Shown: positions 55,907 through 64,000 of the stretch, piece by piece | How the letters are laid out: every line of letters begins with the position of its first letter | How positions within the stretch are numbered: position 1 is the stretch's first letter | Assembly (NCBI RefSeq): GCF_003443535.1 | Contig: NZ_CP031946.1 | Span: 1,612,001-1,676,000, forward strand | Reading direction: 5' to 3' | Length of the DNA: 64,000 nucleotides | From: Ruegeria sp. AD91A | Lineage (GTDB): Bacteria; Pseudomonadota; Alphaproteobacteria; Rhodobacterales; Rhodobacteraceae | Made by a program: the position numbers and the translations under genes | The notes under the pieces: model-generated | The model's database searches: none | Told to the model about the DNA's origin: nothing | Seen by the model: the letters and a program-made list of their open reading frames with translations, nothing else

Positions 55907-56354
55907 CCGCAATCTTGCGGAACTGCGCCAGCGTCTTCTGCAAACGCTTCGACCTGAGCGCCGCTTCGGAGTTCCTGATGAAACTGTCGTAGCCCTCGTG
56001 CAATGCTGCGGACTCGGCGCGAACAACAATCTCACCACGGTGGAAGGCGTCCATTACGGTCATCCTGCCTTCGTAAATAGCTACAAGAGCTTCCGGTGAG
56101 ATCGCGCCGACTCCCCGGCCCTTCCCTTTGCGCTTTTGGTTCGGGTTGATATGAACTTCGCCGCTCATGACCGAGACCTCGACCGACCCCATACCAAAAA
56201 CACCGACCGTTGCACTGGCCCCCTCGTACTGCTTGACCAGTTCAGCATATTCCTTCTTGGCGTCCGCCTTGAAACCCGCCAAAGCATCTTCGGCCAGTTT
56301 TTCAACTGCCTTTGCACCCTCTTCCGGCTGCATCCGCTGTTCATAGTCTGCCAC
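55899..56354 (-). CDS. Small SCP2-like lipid-binding protein (tentative)
   Basis: 151 residues, no signal peptide. The second half (GEVHINPNQ, ISPEALVAIYEGRMTVMDAFHRGEIVV) has the spacing of sterol-carrier-protein-2 domains, with a polar strand, then a G-x-x-x-x-x-A...G repeat. The N-terminal half is a charged helix. If the assignment holds, it could carry the isoprenoid made by the neighbouring enzymes. It overlaps the prenyl synthase gene by eight bases and follows the subtilase after 30. The family call is uncertain. Confidence 0.5.
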   Translation of the reverse strand: MADYEQRMQPEEGAKAVEKLAEDALAGFKADAKKEYAELVKQYEGASATVGVFGMGSVEVSVMSGEVHINPNQKRKGKGRGVGAISPEALVAIYEGRMTVMDAFHRGEIVVRAESAALHEGYDSFIRNSEAALRSKRLQKTLAQFRKIADV

Positions 56355-56384
56355 GTTCGTATCCTCCGTTCCAAATTTTCCAAA

Positions 56385-57782
56385 TCAGACCGAGCCGACA
56401 GCTGCTCGAGCGTCCACACGCCCGGCACCTTGCTGCGTGGTCGGCGCGCCAATGTCGACGGCGGTAGCCATGAGTACTGCCTTGATGTCAGCTGGCAGCA
56501 GTGTCGGGTTTTGTTGCAGCATCAGTGCCGCGACCCCGGCGACATGAGGACACGCCATGGAGGTGCCGCTGGCTTCTAGATGAAGCGGATCGATTACAGT
56601 CGCGCCGCCATTCATGTCATTGCCGGTCGCCGATCGCGACGCAACGATATCCACGCCAGGGGCGGTGACATCCGGTTTGTCGCGCCCATCCGGCGTTGGT
56701 CCGGGACTGGAGAAGCCGGCCATGTTGTCACTGTCATCGCTTGCGCCGACGGTAATCACGGTCCGCGCAATACCCGGACAGCGAATGCGCGTGTCATAGG
56801 TGCCGCAACTGTCATTGCCCTCGTTGCCTGCGGCCACCACGAAGGTCACGCCGGCTGTCGAAGCCGCGTCCGCGGCGACACATAAAACGCATGTCCCGTC
56901 TGGATCGACCCAATTCCCGTTTCTATGGGTGAAGCCCCAGGAGTTTGAAAGTACATCCATTCCGTCCGCGACGGCCTGCTGGATTGCCGACACGCAGTTG
57001 GGGGCGTTCCCACTGCCGAATTGGTTCAAAAGCTTGTAATCGTGAATGACCGCCCCTGTAGCGACGCCCCGGAAGGTCGCGCCATTGCTGGCAACAACGC
57101 CCGCGCAATGGGTCCCGTGCCCGTTCAGGTCGCCCAACCCCTCGCCGGTAAAATCCTGTTGTGTGCCGAAGTTCGCAGCAAGCTCAGGGTGTGTCTGGTC
57201 CACGCCGGTGTCCAGAACTGCGACGTCCACTTCGGCACCGGTGATTCCGCTGGCTTCAACGGCATCGGCATTGATAAGCGGACGGCTGTTATCCAGATCA
57301 ATCAGGATTTGATTCTTGCAATGAGCCACCTTCAGAACATCGGCGCGCCCGGCAATGTCAGTCAGGCGCTGGTCATCGGCCCAGACCACCAGGCTGTGGT
57401 TCAGCCAAAAGGTCTGCTCGACCTCGATTTCACGCTCGCCAAAGCTCTTGGCAATCTGTCCCACCACGTCTTCGCCATGGCGGCGGTGTTGCATGATCAA
57501 ACGACGACGCTGACGCCTGTCGAACGCGCGTGGTGCGCGATCAGGTGATGTCCTGCCGCTGCGCAGCAAGACCAGCACACGATGCCGGGGAAGCTGGGCC
57601 GTTTCTGTATGGCCAAGCAAAGCGTTCAGGTGCGCTTCCTTTCTGTTGGCCAAGAGGTCGCGCAGAACAATGCTGTCCATTTTGGAGATGGACTCGCTGC
57701 CAAACTCGGCACGAAGCTTCTCGATTTCGCGACGTTCCGCTCTCTCGAAGCGATCAACGTGATCCTGGCTTAACTCGGACAT
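56385..57782 (-). CDS. Subtilisin-like serine protease (S8)
   Basis: 465 residues from the ATG at 57782 (MSELSQDHVDRF), chosen over the ATG at 57830 because AAAGGAGC lies just upstream. Residues ~70-165 form a propeptide-like domain (HRVLVLLRSG ... SLVVWADDQRLTDIAGRADV). The catalytic triad is Asp in VAVLDTGVD, His in NGHGTHCAG and Ser in SGTSMACPHVAG. No signal peptide is visible, which is unusual for this family. It is 16 bases behind the PKD-protein gene. A role as leader peptidase for the lanthipeptide (LanP-like) is possible but not shown. Confidence 0.88.
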   Translation of the reverse strand: MSELSQDHVDRFERAERREIEKLRAEFGSESISKMDSIVLRDLLANRKEAHLNALLGHTETAQLPRHRVLVLLRSGRTSPDRAPRAFDRRQRRRLIMQHRRHGEDVVGQIAKSFGEREIEVEQTFWLNHSLVVWADDQRLTDIAGRADVLKVAHCKNQILIDLDNSRPLINADAVEASGITGAEVDVAVLDTGVDQTHPELAANFGTQQDFTGEGLGDLNGHGTHCAGVVASNGATFRGVATGAVIHDYKLLNQFGSGNAPNCVSAIQQAVADGMDVLSNSWGFTHRNGNWVDPDGTCVLCVAADAASTAGVTFVVAAGNEGNDSCGTYDTRIRCPGIARTVITVGASDDSDNMAGFSSPGPTPDGRDKPDVTAPGVDIVASRSATGNDMNGGATVIDPLHLEASGTSMACPHVAGVAALMLQQNPTLLPADIKAVLMATAVDIGAPTTQQGAGRVDARAAVGSV

Positions 57783-57798
57783 TTTGTGCTCCTTTGGA

Positions 57799-60700
57799 TC
57801 ATGGTCTAATTGGATTTTCAGGAATGGCATGACGCTCGGTGGAATGGGTGATCATCACGACAGAGGTATCATTGGCGATTGTCGCAATGGCTCCGGGCGA
57901 CAGCTCAACTGCGATACTGTCAACAAGCCAGAGTTCCCTGACCCCGGTGCCGCCCAGGTTTTCAAGCGTATCAACCAGAGACTGTGTGCGCCGGCGGAAG
58001 TAATCTTCGCGCGCCTTTGTTTCAGCACGCCGGAAAACAGGCGCATCGCGACCCGCGTCAGGAGCCAGACGCAAGATGACTTGTACCGCATCCTGATCAT
58101 CACTGTCTGTTACGGCTTGCGCCAATTTGGATTGAAGCTGAGTGTCCAGCTTGCCCCACGCCGCCTCGGACAATCCAAACGGACGGTTGCTGTTAGTTCC
58201 GGTCACGGTGCTATCCTCCTCGATCGCCTCCACGCTGAACATAGCCGGGGCGACGGCGCGGTCGAAACGCGGATTCACGATGATGCCGGGCCCCGGTACA
58301 GGCTCTGCCGAAGGCGTGCTGCGGGATTGTTCCGGCCGGAAGCACAGCTCGATCAACGCTCCTTCCTGCGCCCGCATGACGAGGGTCACTATCCCGCTCG
58401 CCTGAACCTCTATGACCTGTACACCCTGCTGCTGCGTTCCTGTCTGCGTCATCAGGACTTTGCCGTCCGCATCAAGTGCAATAATCGTTATCGGCTTTCC
58501 GCCACCAAAGCTCACCTTGAAGCGGGCCCAGTCAGCGACGACCGGCAGATGGGCAAAGACACCGGCGATGGAAAGCAACAGTTTGGGTGTGCCTTGCGGC
58601 TGAAAACCGCCAATGATCTGAAGAATGCCGCCCTTGGCTGGCAAGAACCGTACACCGCCGACATTCAAAACAGGATGGCGGGAAGGCACTTTCTGGCCGC
58701 GGAAATCAATGCAACGTTCACGCGGGGGAATTTCCGGATCGGGTTTAGGCTGGTCCGGGCAATGCGGTTGAATCGCGATGAACGCACAATCATCAATGTA
58801 TCCAAGCACATTGTTGCGCGGATCATCTCCGCTGAATTCCAGGAATACCGTTACGGCTTCGGCTTCCGCCGTCACACGACCCCGCAATTGCCGCCAGGCA
58901 CCGTCCAGGTCGTCGGTCCACCATTCCACCCAGGGCGCTCGCGGATCGTCACCACCGCGCGGGTCCAACCCAAGAGCATAGCCGCCAGCTCTGCGGGCTT
59001 CTGTTGTGAACCAACATGAGAACTCATAGTCCCACCCCGGGTTTGTGCCCAGTGATTGCCAGATACCGACGCGAAGGCCGCGTTGCGCGATGACCCGTTG
59101 GGACCTGTCACCGGTCCGGACGATGCAACCTTCGCAGTCAAAGGCATCGGCAGGGATCGGGGCCAATTTCGGAACGGGATTGCCCTTACCAGCGTGGAAG
59201 GCAGCCAAATCGGTCAGCCATGCATAAGGAGTCCAGAAACGGCCAACATTGCCCGCTGGCAGAGAACGGAACCCGTCTTCAAAGCCGGGGTTCAACAAAT
59301 GCACGACGCGGACGGTCAGCTCGTCCTGACCAAAGTCGCCGTCGTCATCCATGACTGTACAGATGGCCCGGAAATCACCACACCTGTTATAGACATGCGT
59401 GGCGGTCGCTGTGCCTTCGGCCGCTGGCGGTTCGTTCGTTTCCTCGATCAAGGCCGTGCGGGGTTCACTGCAATCGCCGAAATCCCACTTGGCTGTATGC
59501 GTGTCGCACCAGCCGGGATCCCGGAAATCAGCGACAAACGTGATCGGTGTGCAGACATATGCAAAGAGATCCGGGCCAGCTTCGACCTCGGGCGGAACAT
59601 TGGTGACGGTGACACGCAAGGTGTCGATGGCCTCGCCACCATTGACGTCGCGAATGCGCACCGTGACAGTATATTCACCATTGTCGCACCAGGCATGGGT
59701 CACGGTCGAGGTACCTGTCGCCTTGGGAGGTGTGTTTGTTTCAGAAATCACACCAGGTTTGGGCGCGTGGTGATCACCGAAATACCACATGGATTCGTGC
59801 GTGTCGGGGTATTCGACATCTCTGAACCGTGCAATCAGCGCGACCTCTTCGCCTTCTTGCACCGTCAGATCAGGTCCGGCATCCACTGTCGGCGGCACGT
59901 TTTCGACGGTAACAAGCGAGAAGCTGCGGCTGCGCGCGCCGCCCGGTTGGTTGATCGTCAGCGCGTGTTTCGCGGTGTAGACACCACTTGCCGCATAGAC
60001 ATGCTGGATCGAAGGCAAAACTGCGGCCGGAGTTCCGTCACCCGGCAACCATTCGTAGCCTGCGTCAGGGTGTTCATTCACAGCCGAGAGCGACATGGAG
60101 GACGCCGCAGCACCCGACCGTGCCCCACCCGAATCCGCCGGGACGACATCCGTGGCCTCACAGCTGCTTATAACAGTGAAATCTCCGGCGATTTCAAGGC
60201 CGTCCGTATCAATGACGATCGGGTCCGAAAAAACCGCCTCGACCCTTCCGATCCTGGCAAGGTTTTCCGGCCAGCCGGTGATGCCCGTAACCGTATTCGT
60301 AACTTCATCAGACAGGATTTCGCTGCCCATGCTTTCGGCAATACCGCGAACGACAAGTGCCACGATCACAACAACCAGTGCGCCCAGAATTCCGAAAGCT
60401 CCGAACGACAAAATCGCGGCGATTGCCGTCAGCACCCAAAGCAGCACGGACTCTTCGGGATCGACATCGCTGTCGATTTCAAAGTGATCCATTTGCTGCC
60501 CGCCGTCTGGGCCCAGCGAACCGTTCGGCTGCCAGCGCAAACCGACGTCGTTGAAAAAGTCGGCGTCCACATCAATGCTGCCCAGGATCGCGTCTACAAC
60601 AGTCACTTTGCCCGATATTCTGATCGCCCCTGCCCTGAGGCTCACGTCCAGATCAGTCAGCCGGACTTCGCGCCCGTCAGGCGTAAACGTCTTCGGAAGG

Positions 60701-62028
60701 TCATCATCCGACAACTCGGCTTCAATGCGAGCAGCTTCAATCGACGCTTCGACCTGGGCCGCGCTGATGGCAATTGCAAAATCCCTGTCAGCCGGAATGA
60801 AATTGGCAAGCCCGCCTACGTCACCGCCACCATCATCGTTCAAGGCGATGGCCAGAAACTCGTTTGTCACTCCGACGGTGATGCTGTCGACCTGAAACTC
60901 TTCGTCCGTTGCCTCCGGCCCCCAGATGTAAACGAAGTCGCGTGCTTCCAGATCCCGGTGAAAGAAGTCGCCGATGAATTCTTCGATTTCGGCTACGGTC
61001 GGGGCAGCAATGGAAATCTCGCCCAGGCCACTGGCCAGTTCCTGCCCGCGCGACACCAGTTCGCTGGAAATCTGGGCGTCGAGGTCAATCGCGACCAACG
61101 GGATTGCCGCAAGCTGATCGCGGTTATCGATATAGTTGTCACCCTCTGGCCCATACTCCGGACCGGCCGGATTGATCGCGTCCACGGTGACGATGGCCGC
61201 ATTCAAATCTGTACGGAACTCTGAACCAACCCGGCTGAAAGGTGCCGTAATGTTGATCCGCGTTTCGATCCCCATTGGATCCTGCGGATTGAAAAAGAGC
61301 TGTACCGCCGGGCCGACAACAATGTTGAACATCCGCAGATAGACCGGCAGCGAAATTGTTATGTCACCGCCGGACACGGTGGTTTCAATATCGTGCGCCG
61401 CGACCGAGTCGTCGTTGAATATTTCGGCATGGACATCCGTCGTCAACGCTCCCAAGGCAAATGGCAGCGCGGTCTCATCGATAACATGGGGGATGGATGG
61501 GAAGGCCGGGTCAATCGGTCCACCCGGGCCACCGTTCTCATAGGCTTTGTCCACGAATTCGGTTGCATACAAATCGATGTTGGCGGCAATAGGGTCGCCG
61601 CTGGTCAGAGTGGCTGACACCTGATTGCGGGGCATACCGTCCAACAGCCATCCCACATCCTGTCGCCCGGGAATCAGACCAATGGGCGCAGCCGCAGCAA
61701 GATCAGCCGTCATCGTCAGCATTTGCGCGGAAGGAACCGGTGGGTTTTCAATCTCGATCTCGATCAAAACACCAAGTTGGATTTCGGCACCGGTGATGTC
61801 CGGGCGCAGGCTTGCGTCCAACTGGTCTTCGGGAATCTGAACAGATCCGTCAGCTACGACGAAACCACCAAAGGTTTCACCCGCGGGAACATCCATGAAT
61901 TCGGGAATGCGGCCTTCATCGCCGGGGTCATCGTCGCATTCTGCAGACTTCCACGCCCCCCGTATGACCTTTCGCAGGACCTCTTCCGAGGCTTCAACGA
62001 CGACTTCATATCCTCTTGTATTTGCCAT
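57799..62028 (-). CDS. Very large PKD-domain protein with a C-terminal subtilase-propeptide-like domain
   Basis: 1,409 residues, no N-terminal signal peptide. Residues 1-500 are beta-rich and acidic without a family I recognise. One strong hydrophobic segment, about 525-560 (VLLWVLTAIAAILSFGAFG onward), could span a membrane. Three PKD-like domains follow at about 640-890 (YEWLPGDGT, WYFGDHHAPKPG, WDFGDCSEP), then a galactose-binding-like region (NPGFEDGF, about 890-1075). The last ~110 residues (VQVILRLAPD ... LWLVDSIAVELSPGAIATIAND) look like the inhibitor/propeptide of subtilases, and the subtilase gene is next. It may hold or inhibit the protease in trans. Overall function unknown. Confidence 0.72.
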   Translation of the reverse strand: MANTRGYEVVVEASEEVLRKVIRGAWKSAECDDDPGDEGRIPEFMDVPAGETFGGFVVADGSVQIPEDQLDASLRPDITGAEIQLGVLIEIEIENPPVPSAQMLTMTADLAAAAPIGLIPGRQDVGWLLDGMPRNQVSATLTSGDPIAANIDLYATEFVDKAYENGGPGGPIDPAFPSIPHVIDETALPFALGALTTDVHAEIFNDDSVAAHDIETTVSGGDITISLPVYLRMFNIVVGPAVQLFFNPQDPMGIETRINITAPFSRVGSEFRTDLNAAIVTVDAINPAGPEYGPEGDNYIDNRDQLAAIPLVAIDLDAQISSELVSRGQELASGLGEISIAAPTVAEIEEFIGDFFHRDLEARDFVYIWGPEATDEEFQVDSITVGVTNEFLAIALNDDGGGDVGGLANFIPADRDFAIAISAAQVEASIEAARIEAELSDDDLPKTFTPDGREVRLTDLDVSLRAGAIRISGKVTVVDAILGSIDVDADFFNDVGLRWQPNGSLGPDGGQQMDHFEIDSDVDPEESVLLWVLTAIAAILSFGAFGILGALVVVIVALVVRGIAESMGSEILSDEVTNTVTGITGWPENLARIGRVEAVFSDPIVIDTDGLEIAGDFTVISSCEATDVVPADSGGARSGAAASSMSLSAVNEHPDAGYEWLPGDGTPAAVLPSIQHVYAASGVYTAKHALTINQPGGARSRSFSLVTVENVPPTVDAGPDLTVQEGEEVALIARFRDVEYPDTHESMWYFGDHHAPKPGVISETNTPPKATGTSTVTHAWCDNGEYTVTVRIRDVNGGEAIDTLRVTVTNVPPEVEAGPDLFAYVCTPITFVADFRDPGWCDTHTAKWDFGDCSEPRTALIEETNEPPAAEGTATATHVYNRCGDFRAICTVMDDDGDFGQDELTVRVVHLLNPGFEDGFRSLPAGNVGRFWTPYAWLTDLAAFHAGKGNPVPKLAPIPADAFDCEGCIVRTGDRSQRVIAQRGLRVGIWQSLGTNPGWDYEFSCWFTTEARRAGGYALGLDPRGGDDPRAPWVEWWTDDLDGAWRQLRGRVTAEAEAVTVFLEFSGDDPRNNVLGYIDDCAFIAIQPHCPDQPKPDPEIPPRERCIDFRGQKVPSRHPVLNVGGVRFLPAKGGILQIIGGFQPQGTPKLLLSIAGVFAHLPVVADWARFKVSFGGGKPITIIALDADGKVLMTQTGTQQQGVQVIEVQASGIVTLVMRAQEGALIELCFRPEQSRSTPSAEPVPGPGIIVNPRFDRAVAPAMFSVEAIEEDSTVTGTNSNRPFGLSEAAWGKLDTQLQSKLAQAVTDSDDQDAVQVILRLAPDAGRDAPVFRRAETKAREDYFRRRTQSLVDTLENLGGTGVRELWLVDSIAVELSPGAIATIANDTSVVMITHSTERHAIPENPIRP

Positions 62029-62076
62029 CCTGACGTCCTCGGTCTATCGACGCGACGGAATCGCGCCCGGGTGTCT

Positions 62077-62739
62077 TCAAGCAGTGCCGGTGACAACGGC
62101 GCGGGGCGTGATATTGACAAGCCTGCGTTTTCCGGATCGCACGGCATGATAGAGCGACGCGGGCGCGAAGCGCGGTACCGTTGCATCAAGTTGCCTGTAG
62201 GCAAGCAATGGAGAGATGATTTTGTGAGCCTTGTTCAATGATTCCAGCGGGTCGGGAATTTTCGCGGCTCCGATCAGGCTTGGATCCAGCCCGGCGACTG
62301 AGTTGCCCTTGGCTTTCACAGAAAACTGACGGGCGATTTCCGATGCCTTGACCCTCGCAATCTTCACTTTGGAAGTGGAAGAACGCACTCTTCGTTTCGG
62401 CATGGACAAGGGGGACAGGTCAGGGCGTTTTGAATTTTCCTCGCCCAGTTTCAACTCATCGAAAAGCACCGCTGCTAGGTCGTGTTCCTGCCCGGGGTCA
62501 AATTCATGCCCGGCCGCGACGAAAATTTTTTTCCGCAAGCTTTTGCGTTCAACGATCTGTTTCTTGGAAAACCGCGCCCTGTCCTCCAGCTCAAGCCGAC
62601 CTGAAAGATCCAGATCGAACCCAAGTTCCTCAAGCGCCAACAGCGGGTTAATTAGCGCAGCGCGAGCAAGCTCTGGGGTAACATTCAAACGCGCAGCAAT
62701 ATCGTGCACTGCTGCCTGAACGTCCTGAAACGTAGCCAT
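62077..62739 (-). CDS. Unknown 220-residue protein
   Basis: No family recognised with confidence. The N-terminal 60 residues (FQDVQAAVHDIAARLNVTPE, then ALINPLLALEELGFDLD) recall, loosely, NHLP/nif11-type leader segments in which a NP..ALEELG run precedes a modified core. However, the protein is long, basic in its second half (KRRVRSSTSKVKIARVK), and lacks a Cys-rich tail. It is first in the six-gene operon, 48 bases before the PKD gene, with an inverted repeat in its 5' leader. Confidence 0.6.
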   Translation of the reverse strand: MATFQDVQAAVHDIAARLNVTPELARAALINPLLALEELGFDLDLSGRLELEDRARFSKKQIVERKSLRKKIFVAAGHEFDPGQEHDLAAVLFDELKLGEENSKRPDLSPLSMPKRRVRSSTSKVKIARVKASEIARQFSVKAKGNSVAGLDPSLIGAAKIPDPLESLNKAHKIISPLLAYRQLDATVPRFAPASLYHAVRSGKRRLVNITPRAVVTGTA

Positions 62740-62752
62740 AGCAGCCTTCCAA

Positions 62753-62768
62753 TTACGAAAAATCGTAA
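62753..62768. promoter_or_regulatory. Hairpin/operator in the leader of the six-gene operon
   Basis: TTACGA-AAAA-TCGTAA, a perfect 6-bp inverted repeat 14 bases upstream of the start codon at 62739 (minus strand). It is close enough to affect translation initiation or to be a repressor site. No other copy was noticed. Confidence 0.4.
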
Positions 62769-63474
62769 CTCATGAACGCTTGGTACTCATAAATGGATAA
62801 TTTGGGAGTCTGCGTTCACGTTATATTTTTCCAGTGATTCCGTCAATGATCCGGAGGCGCCACTTGGCTGCACTGAACCGATATCGACAGCTGGAGAAAG
62901 GGTTTTGATCTGGTGCAAACACTGCTTCATTTGGCAAAATCACCAAAGAGGATTCTCTCGAAAATACCTCGGCTGGCTTGAGCTTTTAGGATTGAGTTTT
63001 CCAGACAGCGAATTGAATCTAGACACGATTCCACCAAACCCAAATGTGTATGCCATACCGGTTACAACTCTCTTGCCGCCCGAAAGAAGGAAGTTTATCC
63101 GACACGACAGCGATGGCCGACAGGAAGATCTTCGGACATTTATCCCAGCAGGTTGCGGCGTGGCGCCAGCCCTGCCGGCGTCCGAACAAGAACCCGATGC
63201 GTACAGCGTTTGCCGCGGCGCTTGTCGTATCGGACGGGTTTATCGCGCGATGTTCAGCAAGGGATGCCGGCCTTTCTTCGGTCGATAACGGCACTGCGGA
63301 ACCAGCTCGCGTCGTGGAGGCAGGCAGCGTGGTGGCCAATCTTGGTGTTCGACACAATGTACAGGCAGCCAACGGCTCAGCGCCCTCAATCCATCCACAA
63401 CACCTCGCGCCCCCCTTCCCCCGGACCACATCACCTGCCATAATGGGGGAAACTCAAAAACAAGAGCAGCACCC
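62769..63474. other. Intergenic region without a convincing gene
   Basis: About 700 bases between the divergent island operon and parE. Several short ORFs occur on both strands (the longest about 150 codons, for example 63044-63493), but they overlap one another and have no recognisable family, and none has a convincing ribosome-binding site. The left part is AT-rich and probably holds the operon promoter; the right part should hold the parE promoter. Confidence 0.6.
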
Positions 63475-64000
63475 ATGCCCGACGATCTGTTGACGCCAGA
63501 AGCGACCACAACTTATGACGCCTCCTCAATTGAGGTGCTCGAAGGTCTGGAACCGGTCCGCAAACGCCCCGGCATGTATATCGGCGGTACCGATGAGCGT
63601 GCGCTGCACCATATGGTGGCCGAGATTCTCGACAACTCGATGGACGAAGCGGTGGCAGGCCATGCCAACCGGATCGAGGTTGAGCTGCATGCGGACTATG
63701 CCCTGACCGTTCGCGACAACGGGCGTGGCATTCCGATTGACCCGCACCCCAAGTTTCCTGACAAATCGGCACTTGAGGTGATCCTGTGTACCCTGCACGC
63801 GGGCGGCAAGTTCTCGGGCAAGGCCTATCAGACCTCGGGCGGCCTGCACGGCGTGGGTGCGTCCGTAGTGAACGCTCTGTCAGATTCGATGGTCGTTCAG
63901 GTTGCCCGCGACAAGACGCTGTATGAACAACGTTTCTCGCGCGGCGTTCCCTTGGGTCCTGTCGAAAAGATCGGCGCGGCCCCAAACCGACGCGGGACCA
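63475..64000 (+). CDS. parE: DNA topoisomerase IV subunit B, N-terminal part
   Basis: The reading frame is open from the ATG at 63475 (MPDDLLTPEATTTYDAS) to the window end, about 175 residues. GHKL ATPase motifs are present: KRPGMYIGG, EILDNSMDEAVAGHA (catalytic glutamate and Mg-binding asparagine), VRDNGRGIPID, and GGLHGVGASVVNALS. The GGTDERALHHMVAEILDN wording is the ParE form and not the GyrB form. The protein decatenates chromosomes with ParC. The 3' end lies outside the window. Confidence 0.93.
   Translation, partial: MPDDLLTPEATTTYDASSIEVLEGLEPVRKRPGMYIGGTDERALHHMVAEILDNSMDEAVAGHANRIEVELHADYALTVRDNGRGIPIDPHPKFPDKSALEVILCTLHAGGKFSGKAYQTSGGLHGVGASVVNALSDSMVVQVARDKTLYEQRFSRGVPLGPVEKIGAAPNRRGT

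Noticed and set aside
59056..61224. A 722-codon open frame on the plus strand
   Set aside because: It is antisense to the PKD-domain gene; composition is Arg/His/Gln-rich shadow and no domain is recognisable.
62905..63493. Overlapping short ORFs between the island and parE
   Set aside because: They overlap on both strands, lack ribosome-binding sites and known motifs; none can be preferred.

Overview
The window looks like chromosomal DNA from a Roseobacter-group alphaproteobacterium (Rhodobacterales). The evidence is protein similarity recalled from family knowledge: an alphaproteobacterial-type glycerol ABC transporter, ParE, GlxBCD and dimethylglycine dehydrogenase-like enzymes, in fairly GC-rich DNA with short, coupled operons. 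No species call is possible from sequence reading alone.

Layout. 1-1.5 kb: 3' end of recJ and two identical tRNA-Glu(UUC) genes. 1.6-5.7 kb: a DeoR-type regulator and a wrecked V-type ATPase cluster (B with a one-base frameshift, D without its C-terminus, A without its N-terminus, in a scrambled order). 5.9-11.9 kb: glycerol ABC operon glpVSTPQU. 12-13.5 kb: a BlaI/BlaR1-type pair. 13.5-14.9 kb: a MATE exporter. 15-26.1 kb: xylose locus, with xylFHGA and xylB-galM-MauG-like cytochrome on the minus strand around a plus-strand ROK regulator and a secreted FG-GAP/UnbV protein. 26.4-29.9 kb: a dimethylglycine/sarcosine dehydrogenase-like flavoprotein and an Ldh-family dehydrogenase. 30-34.5 kb: a livKHMGF-type ABC transporter.

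34.6-47.6 kb is the metabolic highlight. One minus-strand operon encodes a glutamine-synthetase-like amine ligase, three shell proteins of a bacterial microcompartment (BMC-P, BMC-H, BMC-T), an acylating-type aldehyde dehydrogenase, an opine-dehydrogenase-like protein, a malate/lactate dehydrogenase with a 90-residue N-terminal extension, and RidA. Next to it lie a sarcosine-oxidase-type flavoprotein, a class I amidotransferase, GlxB/GlxC/GlxD (N-methylglutamate-synthase-like) and a GntR regulator. A shared palindrome (core CTGTATACAG) sits at the livK, ligase/flavoprotein and glxB/gntR promoters, which suggests one regulon: import a substrate, attach its amine nitrogen to glutamate, release an aldehyde oxidatively, and process it inside a shell. 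No phosphotransacylase or alcohol dehydrogenase is present, so the malate dehydrogenase-like protein may recycle the NADH.

47.8-62.8 kb is a biosynthetic island. On the plus strand are a candidate lanthipeptide precursor and a single 1,429-residue protein joining a LanC cyclase to a complete LanB dehydratase. Converging on it is a six-gene minus-strand operon: a 220-residue unknown protein, a 1,409-residue PKD protein that ends in a subtilase-propeptide-like domain, a subtilase, an SCP2-like protein, a polyprenyl diphosphate synthase, and a geranylgeranyl-reductase-like flavoprotein fused to a degenerate polyprenyl synthase domain. Whether these make one product is open. The window ends in parE.
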